21,705 bases of DNA from Candidatus Pollutiaquabacter sp. (GTDB lineage: Bacteria > Bacteroidota > Bacteroidia > AKYH767-A > 2013-40CM-41-45). Position numbers and translations under genes: made by a program. Under the pieces are notes generated by a model. That model made no database searches. It worked only from the letters and a program-made list of their open reading frames with translations, and had not been told where the DNA came from. The stretch lies in the NCBI GenBank assembly GCA_903854075.1, contig CAINVI010000384.1:1-21705 (forward strand). The letters are read 5' to 3'. Shown here in pieces: positions 7,541 through 14,479 of this stretch. Position 1 is the first letter of the stretch; every line of letters begins with the position of its first letter.

Positions 7541-9577
7541 ATGCCTTCTGTTCGTCAAAACACTTTCCCTCCACTGGTAGTAATGGCTGCAGTATTGCTG
7601 CTCGGCTTGCCATTGTTTCGACCTCTTGGTCTGGATGACGGTGGCGCATCGGCCCGCTGTTTTTTATTTTCGATGATTTTGGCAGTAGGTTGTTTGCTAG
7701 GGCTACGCGTTTCCGTAAAATCCTCCGGATTAATGGAGCGAACCTTACAAACACGATGGTTTTTGGGATGGACCTTAATGGTACTTTGGTCCGGCGTCAC
7801 GGTATTCAATGCATCTATTGTTACCGAAGGAATAGCTGCCTGGCTACTGCAGGCGATGGCGTGGTCAATGGTTCCGTTGCTGGTTGTATTTATCCATGAA
7901 AATCCTGAAAAACTTCAAAGGTTACCTAGGATAGCGGCCATTTCCGGGTTGTTGCACTTGCTATTTTTTGCCATTTCCGTGGTAGAAACATCCGATGGGG
8001 TATCGTGGTTGACACTCATACTCTCGCCGGATTACCGCCACGGCGGATTAGCCGGGAATAAAAATTTCTTGTCAGAAGTCTTGTTGCTGAATACGTTGCT
8101 GATTTTACCGGGTCTTCGTGATCACCGATTCATTTGGCGATGGATCATTTTGGTAACCCTTTTCCTCACCGTGTTGGCATTGATAGTACTTAAAACACTG
8201 GCGGTATGGATAGCCATCGTCCTTGTTGGCTTTTTCCTTATTCAACAGCTTCTTCAGAGTAATAATTTTTCTGCCGCAAGAAGCCGATGGCTCGTTCGCT
8301 TCCTGTTCATCGTTATTGGACTGCTGGTTGTGGGTGCTTCTTTGTTCTCTGTGCCGCGTGGGAAGCAGATTGTACAACAACTGGAGCGGCCTGTTACTAT
8401 TTCCAGCTGTGATTCGTTGAATAACAACAGTACCTACGAACGAAAATTGATGTGGCGTAACAGCTGGCGGTTAATTGAAGATCAACCAATGGTGGGCGTT
8501 GGACTTTCCGATTGGAAAATCGAACAGATGCGTTATGGGATTGGCGGGACGTCGTATTTGAATTCTGGCATGGCTCGATTTGAGCATCCGCACAATGAAT
8601 ACTTGTTGCTATGGACAGAACAAGGCATGGTCGGTCTGTTGCTCTTCATGGTATTTTTTGTACTAGTTGCATTTTCCGGTACGGCACCTAGCCCATCGAG
8701 TGAATTGTCGATGCATTTTTGCAGTAGACTTGCGTTAATCGGCGTGCTGGTAATTTCCTGCTTTGCATACCCGCTTCACGGCGAACTCACGCTATCGTTG
8801 GTGATGATACATCTGGCAATTTATTTAGCAACAAAGAATGAGCAGCAGCAGTCGCCTCGCTGGATGCCAGCAAAAGTATTTCTGTGGATGGCGTTAATGT
8901 TGTCAGTATTCTCGCTGTTTGTTTTTTCCAAGCGCTGGGTAGGTGAAACGCACCGTTCGCGTTCGATGTCTGCTCAACTGCAAAAAAAATACAGTATCTC
9001 CCGCAGGGAAGCATTGAAGTCGCGCAGCGATTGGTATATACTTGATCCTACGGGCACGCCGGTGAATTGGTACATCGCTGATGCCTTTTTCAGAGAGGGA
9101 AACATTGGAGCTAGTATTCCTTATTTTGAGAAGGCTTTAAAAGAGAATCCATATCATCTTCGCGTATTGAATGATTATGGAACAGCTTGTGAGCAACTGG
9201 GAAAAACAGGACAAGCGATTGAATTGTATACGACCGCGCTAGTGTATTGCCCGTTATTTCTAGAGGCCCAATTCAATCTGGCAGCCGCATATCACAATGC
9301 AGGAAAGTCGCATGAAGCGGTCGACGTACTTTATTCGCTGCAAAATCAGTCATCAATGACTCAAGGCAATCTTCGAAGATTCCGTCAATATGTTCCTGTA
9401 ATCATGCGTGGATTTGCAGTCGGTGATAGCCTGAAAGTAGAACCGGGTGAAGAAAGAGCGAATTATCTCCGACAATTATTTGCAGACTCGGTATTATTGG
9501 CGGAGTTCAACAAGTCCACTTCTCCGGAGTCATTTCTCTTTAATATGAAGTCGCGTGGTAAGCTAACTAATCAATGA
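7541..9577 (+). CDS. O-antigen ligase/polymerase family (Wzy_C) membrane protein with C-terminal TPRs
   Basis: A large polytopic inner-membrane protein of 678 residues with about a dozen hydrophobic helices in the first 465 residues. The Wzy_C/O-antigen ligase signature is seen as GGLAGNKNFLSEVL and, before the large periplasmic loop ends, FEHPHNEYLLLWTEQG followed by MVGLLLF. The conserved HNEYL and an Arg-containing loop fit polysaccharide polymerases and ligases. After the last helix, about residues 507-608 form roughly three TPR motifs (EKALKENPYHLRVLNDYG, CEQLGKTGQAIELY, NLAAAYHNAGKSHEAVDVLY). TPRs probably dock a partner. It diverges from a Wzz-like gene. The ATG at 7541 is preferred over an upstream non-ATG start at 7514. 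Polymerase versus ligase, and the polysaccharide involved, cannot be decided. Its end overlaps the convergent gene by 7 bp. Confidence 0.8.
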   Translation: MPSVRQNTFPPLVVMAAVLLLGLPLFRPLGLDDGGASARCFLFSMILAVGCLLGLRVSVKSSGLMERTLQTRWFLGWTLMVLWSGVTVFNASIVTEGIAAWLLQAMAWSMVPLLVVFIHENPEKLQRLPRIAAISGLLHLLFFAISVVETSDGVSWLTLILSPDYRHGGLAGNKNFLSEVLLLNTLLILPGLRDHRFIWRWIILVTLFLTVLALIVLKTLAVWIAIVLVGFFLIQQLLQSNNFSAARSRWLVRFLFIVIGLLVVGASLFSVPRGKQIVQQLERPVTISSCDSLNNNSTYERKLMWRNSWRLIEDQPMVGVGLSDWKIEQMRYGIGGTSYLNSGMARFEHPHNEYLLLWTEQGMVGLLLFMVFFVLVAFSGTAPSPSSELSMHFCSRLALIGVLVISCFAYPLHGELTLSLVMIHLAIYLATKNEQQQSPRWMPAKVFLWMALMLSVFSLFVFSKRWVGETHRSRSMSAQLQKKYSISRREALKSRSDWYILDPTGTPVNWYIADAFFREGNIGASIPYFEKALKENPYHLRVLNDYGTACEQLGKTGQAIELYTTALVYCPLFLEAQFNLAAAYHNAGKSHEAVDVLYSLQNQSSMTQGNLRRFRQYVPVIMRGFAVGDSLKVEPGEERANYLRQLFADSVLLAEFNKSTSPESFLFNMKSRGKLTNQ

Positions 9578-9984
9578 CCGTGTACCTTTTCAATCATCAG
9601 GTGAACAGCGGTAGCATAGACGAGTGCGAAACAAAATGATTTAACGAGAATCTCAGCAACGCGTTTCCGGTCTTTTCGAATGTGATTATGATCTTTTACT
9701 TCTTCCAGATGACCCAATTGTTTAAAGTTGGAGAGATTGAAAAAGCCAAAAAGAATACAGAATCTGTATCGAATTTCGAAGAAGAGTACAATGGCGCTGA
9801 AGGACACAAAAAGCATCAGCGACCAGATTATAACTGAGTGTGCCCAAATGATGGAGCCGGCGGTCAGGAATAGCGTGGCGACAGAAAAAATGCGGAGAAA
9901 AAGTTTACGCACACGTAATTCGGGAGTGCCGATATTGCAGCTCCCGGGCTGGTAGTGGTTATGGGTCGAATACGGACTCATCAT
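9571..9984 (-). CDS. Small membrane protein of unknown function
   Basis: I do not recognise a named family. The preferred product has 137 residues, starting at tandem ATGs (9984 and 9981). A longer frame to 10113 adds 43 residues that look like translated intergenic DNA. A short hydrophilic start (SPYSTHNHYQPGSCNIG) carries one cysteine, C16, in a CNIGTPELRVRK context. Two closely spaced hydrophobic helices follow at about 29-70, then a soluble stretch of charged and His-rich sequence (HLEEVKDHNHIRKDRKR). A further hydrophobic helix lies at about 113-130, and the tail is HGH. From memory, Bacteroidota genomes hold small membrane proteins with a similar CNIG start, but I cannot confirm this. 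It converges with the polymerase gene with a 7-bp overlap. It is probably real, with an unknown role. Confidence 0.55.
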   Translation of the reverse strand: MMSPYSTHNHYQPGSCNIGTPELRVRKLFLRIFSVATLFLTAGSIIWAHSVIIWSLMLFVSFSAIVLFFEIRYRFCILFGFFNLSNFKQLGHLEEVKDHNHIRKDRKRVAEILVKSFCFALVYATAVHLMIEKVHGH

Positions 9985-10285
9985 TGGGGTAAAAACAACC
10001 GTAAGTGGAGAATGTTCAATTTGCCGCGAATTTCGTCCAATTTCTATAGAAGTCAAGCGATTATGCGACAATTTAGCTGATTTTGGATAACTTTGACCCG
10101 CTTTGGCGTCCATGGGCGCTGTTGCGATTGGATGTTGTCCGAATCCGTAGTTGCGTCCCGCTAACTACATTTACGGCTAGTTAATCGTTCCGCATGCCTA
10201 GTTCTTGGGTGGCACAAAGCAGTAGGAGGAGTGTTGCGATTCAGTGGCTGTGAATTGCACGGATTCGCGATGCTACTCCATTGAT
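9985..10285. other. Non-coding stretch with several hairpins upstream of tRNA-Arg
   Basis: About 300 bp without a credible gene. Three short perfect or near-perfect inverted repeats lie here. GTAGTT (10147-10152) pairs with AACTAC (10163-10168), and TAACTA (10162-10167) pairs with TAGTTA (10178-10183). The third is GCGATTCA (10236-10243) with TGAATTGC (10251-10258, one G-T pair, 7-nt loop). The first two share their middle arm and cannot form together. A wider pairing of GGAGT near 10230 with ACTCC near 10276 encloses the third. It could hold a small RNA or a tRNA-precursor leader; no known RNA family is recognised. Confidence 0.3.
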
Positions 10286-10357
10286 GCCCCTGTAGTTTAA
10301 TGGATAAAACTAGCGTTTCCTAAACGCTCGATGGCAGTTCGATTCTGCCCGGGGGTA
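10286..10357 (+). tRNA. tRNA-Arg, anticodon CCU (CCT in DNA)
   Basis: A full cloverleaf of 72 nt can be drawn. The acceptor GCCCCTG pairs with CGGGGGT, with G-T pairs at positions 1 and 6. The D-stem GTTT/AAAC encloses AATGGATA. The anticodon stem AGCGT/ACGCT holds the loop TTCCTAA, so the anticodon CCT is at 10319-10321. A 4-nt variable loop (CGAT) is followed by T-stem GGCAG/CTGCC with loop TTCGATT. The discriminator is A10357. The next bases are CAA, so the 3' CCA is not encoded and must be added. This tRNA reads the AGG arginine codon. Confidence 0.95.
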
Positions 10358-10620
10358 CAACCTATTGCTTTTTCCTACTCCCATACTTAGTTTCAATTCG
10401 AATTATTTCTACTTGAGGCAATGATTATATTCCGTTTGAATACGACTAGAAGATAATCAAGTCTTAATAAATAAGTTTCCTGGTAGTAGGTAGTCTTCCA
10501 AATTAAACTCAAAAATAATTGTACGGATTTAGTGCATATGAATTTGTTATCTTGTAAATTGAAGATCTAATCACGTACACGTGTGTTTATTTTAAGTTGT
10601 TTTAAAAAAATTATGATGTC
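10358..10620. other. AT-rich spacer between tRNA-Arg and the next gene
   Basis: About 260 bp with no open frame of note. A weak -7-like element, TATCTTGT at 10548-10555, has no -33 partner at normal spacing. An 8-bp palindrome, ACACGTGT, is at 10577-10584. The base composition is more AT-rich than the genes on either side. It probably carries the promoter of the gene at 10621, but nothing here is firm. Confidence 0.3.
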
Positions 10621-11220
10621 ATGATAAAAGGAATTTTATGCTGTTGTCTTCTTTTATGTTTTGTTGCTGCAAAATCGGAGAGCGGCACTAGCGATGGATT
10701 TCACCTCGTCGATCTTCGGGCCGGCGCTGGTATTGTCACTGCGCCTGCGGTGCTGGAAGGCATTGGAACAGCAGTTGCCGAATCGATTGTCGATCCTGAT
10801 TTTCAATCGGTCGCTATCGATGGAGATATAGCCTATTCGGTGTCGGCGTTATTTCTTCCCGACAGTCGGTTCAGCTTTGGCATGGACGTAGTCTTCGATC
10901 GCACTACGTTGTTGTATGAATTCGCAACACCGGAATTAGATGAATCCTATGAGACCGAATACATCAGTCTGATGGCCCGAATGGATTTCAAGTACATAAA
11001 AAAAGGCCCGTTTAAGCTGTACTCTTCGATAGGAATAGGCCTATGCTCTCGAAGCGTAGATCAGACATTACCTTCTACGGAAATTTCAGACAAAAATTTC
11101 GGAGGCGCCCTGCAGCTAACTCCCGTCGGTATCAGAGTAGGTAATCGCCTCGCTTTTTGGGCCGAGCTGGGTTTCGGCTATCGTGGAGTTCTTGCCGGCG
11201 GATTGGCGCTGAAATTATAA
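10621..11220 (+). CDS. Secreted, probably outer-membrane beta-barrel protein, unknown function
   Basis: I do not recognise a named family. The product has 199 residues and begins with a signal peptide (MIKGILCCCLLLCFVAA, cut near residue 17-20). There is no convincing lipobox, although three adjacent cysteines lie in the hydrophobic core. The mature part has alternating polar and hydrophobic stretches typical of small beta-barrels: YSVSALFLPDSRFSFGMDVVF, SLMARMDFKYIKKGPFKLYS, IGIGLCSRSV and LAFWAELGFGYRGVLAGGL. It ends in a strand-like LALKL, as expected for a barrel inserted through BAM. It stands alone, with a 60-bp gap to the VOC-family gene. Related Bacteroidota proteins are usually annotated only as outer-membrane beta-barrel proteins. 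Confidence 0.6.
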   Translation: MIKGILCCCLLLCFVAAKSESGTSDGFHLVDLRAGAGIVTAPAVLEGIGTAVAESIVDPDFQSVAIDGDIAYSVSALFLPDSRFSFGMDVVFDRTTLLYEFATPELDESYETEYISLMARMDFKYIKKGPFKLYSSIGIGLCSRSVDQTLPSTEISDKNFGGALQLTPVGIRVGNRLAFWAELGFGYRGVLAGGLALKL

Positions 11221-11280
11221 TAAAGACATTATTACAATCGAACTTCGGAAAAATGTACTAGACTGATCCAATAATCAACA

Positions 11281-11679
11281 ATGACTCAATCAATTTCTCG
11301 TATTAGTGTATTGGTTCGTGATCACGATGAAGCAATTGCTTTTTTTGTGGACCAACTGGGCTTCGACCTGCTCGAGGATACACAGGTTACGCCCTCTAAA
11401 CGCTGGGTCGTCATCGCACCGCCAGGTGCCAGCGGTTGTGCCGTCTTGTTATCAAAAGCATCCGGTGACGAACAGCTGCAGCGCGTGGGAAACCAGACTG
11501 GCGGAAAAGTGCTACTCGTGCTCCATACCGATTCCTTCGATGATGATTTGGAACGCTTACGTCGTCATAATATTAAAATTGTTCGCGGGCCCTCGCAAGA
11601 AGCGTGGGGCAGAGTAGTAGTCTACCAAGATCTCTACGGAAATTTGTGGGATTTGGTCGAACGTAAGGGAGAAGCATAA
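11281..11679 (+). CDS. VOC-family (glyoxalase/bleomycin-resistance fold) protein
   Basis: A cytoplasmic protein of 132 residues, one two-module VOC fold. It matches a widespread subgroup that starts ISRISVLVRDHDEAIAFFVD, continues with a KRWVVIAPPG segment and a GNQTGGKVLLVLHTD block, and ends in YQDLYGNLWDLVER. The C-terminal glutamate (WDLVE) is a usual metal ligand. The first-strand histidine seen in true glyoxalases is not at the expected place, but this is normal for the subgroup. No substrate is known for these proteins, and calling it glyoxalase I would be over-reading. It converges with a response regulator gene; an inverted repeat lies between them. Confidence 0.85.
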   Translation: MTQSISRISVLVRDHDEAIAFFVDQLGFDLLEDTQVTPSKRWVVIAPPGASGCAVLLSKASGDEQLQRVGNQTGGKVLLVLHTDSFDDDLERLRRHNIKIVRGPSQEAWGRVVVYQDLYGNLWDLVERKGEA

Positions 11680-11684
11680 AGCTG

Positions 11685-11713
11685 CTAACCAAACGAATTA
11701 ACAGACCGGTTAG
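11685..11713. terminator. Possible hairpin between convergent genes
   Basis: CTAACC at 11685-11690 is the inverse of GGTTAG at 11708-11713, with a 17-nt loop. GGTTA can also pair with TAACC just downstream. It sits in the 30-bp gap between the VOC and response-regulator genes and reaches the latter's stop codon. There is no T-run on either side, so a terminator is only a guess from position. Confidence 0.25.
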
Positions 11714-12162
11714 TTGAGTTTTAACCGCTCCAGCTCCAATAACTTCACAATAGAAGTTGTAATGTTTGCAAAAACAGTCTTATTCGTTTTTAGAAAATAA
11801 TCCGTTGCGCCCTGCCGGATTGTCTCCAAGGCTTTTTCAATATCATCCTGAGCGGAAACCATGATAATGCAGGCGTTAGGATTTTTCAATTTTATCGCTC
11901 GGAGAATTGAAAGACCGTTCAGCGAACTTTCTTTTCCGAAATCATAATCAAGTACGATAATTCGTTTGTCATCCTTCTGGTATTCAGAAAGAAATTGTTC
12001 TCCGTTCTTAAAAAGTTCTGCATTGAAATCACACGCGGAAATCAAATAGTCTTTCAGCATGATGCTAAACGACGGGTCATCATCGATAATTGCGATGTGT
12101 GATTCTCCGGAAAGTGCTTCCAGATCTTTTTGTTTTAGCTGTTCTTTGAAAATAGAAGACAT
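11710..12162 (-). CDS. Stand-alone response regulator receiver protein
   Basis: A single CheY-like receiver domain of 150 residues with no output domain. The acidic pocket is D27-D28-D29 (IAIIDDDP). The phospho-acceptor is D72 (IIVLDYDF), the Ser/Thr switch is S103 (MVSAQDD) and the conserved lysine is K125 (YFLKTN). An N-terminal extension of about 20 residues (MSSIFKEQLKQKDLEALSG) precedes the first strand. Receivers without output domains usually act by protein-protein contact or as phosphate relays for hybrid kinases. No histidine kinase is encoded nearby, so the partner is unknown. It diverges from the TSUP-Moco gene run across about 145 bp, but nothing shows that it regulates that run. 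Confidence 0.9.
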   Translation of the reverse strand: MSSIFKEQLKQKDLEALSGESHIAIIDDDPSFSIMLKDYLISACDFNAELFKNGEQFLSEYQKDDKRIIVLDYDFGKESSLNGLSILRAIKLKNPNACIIMVSAQDDIEKALETIRQGATDYFLKTNKTVFANITTSIVKLLELERLKLN

Positions 12163-12306
12163 AACAACGTAGAAATGTTCGATGCTAAATTAAACTAATC
12201 TTCACAAACAAGAAACCGGCAGATACATTTACACCAATCTGCTAAGAAATATTGGTTGATTCGCAATTTATTCGGACTGATTTATAAGGATGCTTACCTT
12301 AGCTGC

Positions 12307-13038
12307 ATGTCCGAATGGATTGTCATATTGGGTTTTTTGGTAATAGCATTACTGTATGCTGCTGTAGGTCATGGCGGCGCCAGTGGTTATCTGGCGCTGA
12401 TGGCACTGCTTGGTTTAGCACCGGCTGTTATCCGACCATCGGCGCTGGTATTGAATGTTATTGTTTCCTTGATTGCAGCTGTTTACTTTGTTCGTAGCGG
12501 TTATTTTCGACCCCGATTATTTATCCCATTGGCTATAGTCTCCATTCCAATGGCCTGGTTGGGAGCGCACCTTCAGGTTTCCGATCATTGGTACAGAATA
12601 CTTCTCGCCGCTTGCCTACTGATAGCTGTTGTCCGTTTACTCGCTGAGATGCACGCCAATTCCGACCAGCCGGTCCGACCCGTTTCCATTCCGTTGTTGC
12701 TTATTGCAGGAGCGGGCATAGGAGTTTTGTCAGGAATGATTGGTATTGGCGGTGGCATATTACTCTCTCCATTTCTGTTATTAGTTCGCTGGACGGATAT
12801 GCGCGAAACCGCCGCTTTATCAGCTCCTTTCATACTTGTGAATTCATTAGCAGCACTGGCGGCACTTTCGTCTCAGGATCCCGTTTTTCCTGATACGCTA
12901 TTGTTTTGGATATTGGCTACCATTGCGGGTGGAACTGTAGGTGCTTATTTAGGTAGCCGAAGACTTCCTGTTGTCGCATTAAAATATATTCTGGCGGCTG
13001 TTTTATTGCTAGCTATCGGAAAACTTATCCTCGTATAA
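12307..13038 (+). CDS. TSUP-family (TauE/SafE) membrane permease
   Basis: Polytopic inner-membrane protein of 243 residues, almost entirely hydrophobic helices, in the usual two-repeat arrangement. The first repeat has AVGHGGASGYLALMALLGLAP and the second has LSGMIGIGGGILLSPFLLL, the twin glycine-rich loops of the family. TSUP proteins move sulfite, sulfonates or related organic anions, but substrates differ widely. The ATG at 12307 (MSEWIVILG) places the first helix correctly; a longer frame from 12256 adds 17 unlikely residues. It heads a tightly packed Moco operon, with moeA starting 2 nt after its stop. It may handle a sulfur compound or oxyanion linked to a molybdoenzyme, which is inference. 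A weak -7-like TACCTTAG lies at 12295-12302. Confidence 0.85.
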   Translation: MSEWIVILGFLVIALLYAAVGHGGASGYLALMALLGLAPAVIRPSALVLNVIVSLIAAVYFVRSGYFRPRLFIPLAIVSIPMAWLGAHLQVSDHWYRILLAACLLIAVVRLLAEMHANSDQPVRPVSIPLLLIAGAGIGVLSGMIGIGGGILLSPFLLLVRWTDMRETAALSAPFILVNSLAALAALSSQDPVFPDTLLFWILATIAGGTVGAYLGSRRLPVVALKYILAAVLLLAIGKLILV

Positions 13039-13040
13039 AA

Positions 13041-14237
13041 ATGATTACAGTAGAAGCTGCGAAATCTATCTTGAAAAAACACGTGCGTTCTCTTGATGTT
13101 GTTCAACAGCCAATAGAAGTTGCCGTAGGCATGGTGCTGTCAAAAGATATTCGCGCTGCAGCTGACATGCCGCGTTTTGATCAGTCGGCGGTTGATGGCT
13201 ATGCAATTGTACTCGATAAGTCATCGAAATTAGTGGCAAACCGTTTCAAGGTACTTCACGAAATCAAAGCCGGTGATGCTCCCTTGTTACGCACGCAGCG
13301 AAATGCAGCTTACCGGATTTTCACCGGAGCACCGGTTCCGAAAGGTACTTTTTGTATAGTCATGCAAGAGCAAGTCGCCTTGGATGGCGGTGATATTATA
13401 CTAAGTTCGGATACCATTAAACATCTTCGGCATATTCGGCTACGTGGCGGAAATTTTCGGAAGGGCACTGTAGTTTTAAAAAAAGGTGTTGCGTTGACGC
13501 CAGCGGCAATCGGATTATTAGCCGCGTTGGGTGCAGTGACGGTTCCGGTGTATCGCCGGCCAGTAATTGGCTTGCTGGTTACCGGGAATGAACTTGTTCA
13601 GGCGGGCAACTTGTTGCGCACAGGACAGATTTATGAATCTAATTCGATGTCGTTACGTGCTGCACTTCAGTCCAGCGGTTTCTCGCTCTCCACAATTGTC
13701 AGAGCGCGTGATACGGCAAACGCTGTCGATCGTGCACTTGGTAAACTCCTTGCTGCGTGCGATGTGGTTTTGGTAACCGGAGGAATTTCAGTAGGTAAAT
13801 ATGATTTTGTCCACGCATCCCTTCAAAAGCAACGAGTTCGGGAGCTTTTTTATAAAGTAGCACAGAAGCCCGGGAAGCCACTTTTCGCAGGCACACGTAG
13901 AAAAAAGTTGATTTTTGCTTTGCCGGGAAATCCCGCCGCGGTGTTGGTTTGCTACCACGAGTATGTTCTCCCTTCGCTACGCCAAATGGTCGGAAAAACA
14001 CCTTTCATTATCAAGCATTTGCCCATGGAGCACGACTTTCGCTGGAGCGGGGATCGCGCCCAGTTTTTCCGTGCTAACATGGGGGAAAATAGTGTGAACA
14101 TTCTGGCCGCACAGGACTCCGACAACCTCCTGAGCTTTGCAGAAGCCAATGCTTTGGTGTATCTTTCTAAAGGAAATCATGACCTTTTGAAAGGCGATAC
14201 AGTGGAAGTTCATCCGCTTTCGTCGGGGTCCTTCTGA
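13041..14237 (+). CDS. moeA: Molybdopterin molybdotransferase MoeA
   Basis: Cytoplasmic enzyme of 398 residues that inserts molybdate into adenylylated molybdopterin, releasing AMP. The family landmarks are all present: FDQSAVDGYAIV near the N-terminus, RIFTGAPVPKGT, the MoCF-binding fold with VLVTGGISVGKYDFV, and LIFALPGNPAAVLVCYHEYV. The length matches E. coli MoeA (about 410). The C-terminal beta domain (about 330-398) is present. The gene begins 2 nt after the TSUP permease stop and is followed by moaD after 5 nt, so it sits inside one transcription unit. The substrate of its reaction is made by the MoaB domain encoded downstream. Confidence 0.95.
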   Translation: MITVEAAKSILKKHVRSLDVVQQPIEVAVGMVLSKDIRAAADMPRFDQSAVDGYAIVLDKSSKLVANRFKVLHEIKAGDAPLLRTQRNAAYRIFTGAPVPKGTFCIVMQEQVALDGGDIILSSDTIKHLRHIRLRGGNFRKGTVVLKKGVALTPAAIGLLAALGAVTVPVYRRPVIGLLVTGNELVQAGNLLRTGQIYESNSMSLRAALQSSGFSLSTIVRARDTANAVDRALGKLLAACDVVLVTGGISVGKYDFVHASLQKQRVRELFYKVAQKPGKPLFAGTRRKKLIFALPGNPAAVLVCYHEYVLPSLRQMVGKTPFIIKHLPMEHDFRWSGDRAQFFRANMGENSVNILAAQDSDNLLSFAEANALVYLSKGNHDLLKGDTVEVHPLSSGSF

Positions 14238-14242
14238 CTGTG

Positions 14243-14476
14243 ATGGAGATCAAAGTAAAATTGTTCGGAATGCTCGCCGATGAATTGCAGCGGCAGGAAA
14301 TGACGTTGAACGGCGTGTCCGATCTTCGCTCATTAGAACATGAATTGTCAGCACTTCATCCCGTTTTCCAACGTGTTCAATGCCGGATTTCCGTGAATCG
14401 AAAACTGGTCAACGATAACGTGGTGTTGCATACCGGCGATGAAGTCGCTGTGATGCCCCCTTTTTCCGGAGGATGA
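14243..14476 (+). CDS. moaD: Molybdopterin synthase sulfur carrier subunit MoaD
   Basis: Small ubiquitin-like sulfur carrier of 77 residues. It ends in the required Gly-Gly (PPFSGG), whose last carboxylate is adenylylated by MoeB and then thiocarboxylated. The N-terminal MEIKVKLFGMLAD and the late GDEVAVMPP segment fit the beta-grasp fold. The ATG at 14243 is preferred over an adjacent GTG at 14240. The gene lies between moeA and moeB, with 5-nt and 3-nt gaps. Its partner MoaE is encoded two genes downstream. Conversion of cyclic pyranopterin monophosphate to molybdopterin needs the MoaD-MoaE complex. Confidence 0.95.
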   Translation: MEIKVKLFGMLADELQRQEMTLNGVSDLRSLEHELSALHPVFQRVQCRISVNRKLVNDNVVLHTGDEVAVMPPFSGG

Positions 14477-14479
14477 ACC

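Noticed and set aside
9985..10113. 43-residue N-terminal extension of the small membrane protein
   Set aside because: Low-complexity, non-family sequence before the tandem ATGs at 9984/9981, and no promoter or start signal favours it.
10286..10620. Integrated element using the tRNA-Arg gene as attachment site
   Set aside because: No integrase, no repeat of the tRNA 3' end downstream and no phage-like genes are visible in the window.
14240..14242. GTG start for moaD one codon before the ATG, and the similar GTG at 15586 for moaE
   Set aside because: An ATG follows immediately in each case and gives the standard N-terminus.
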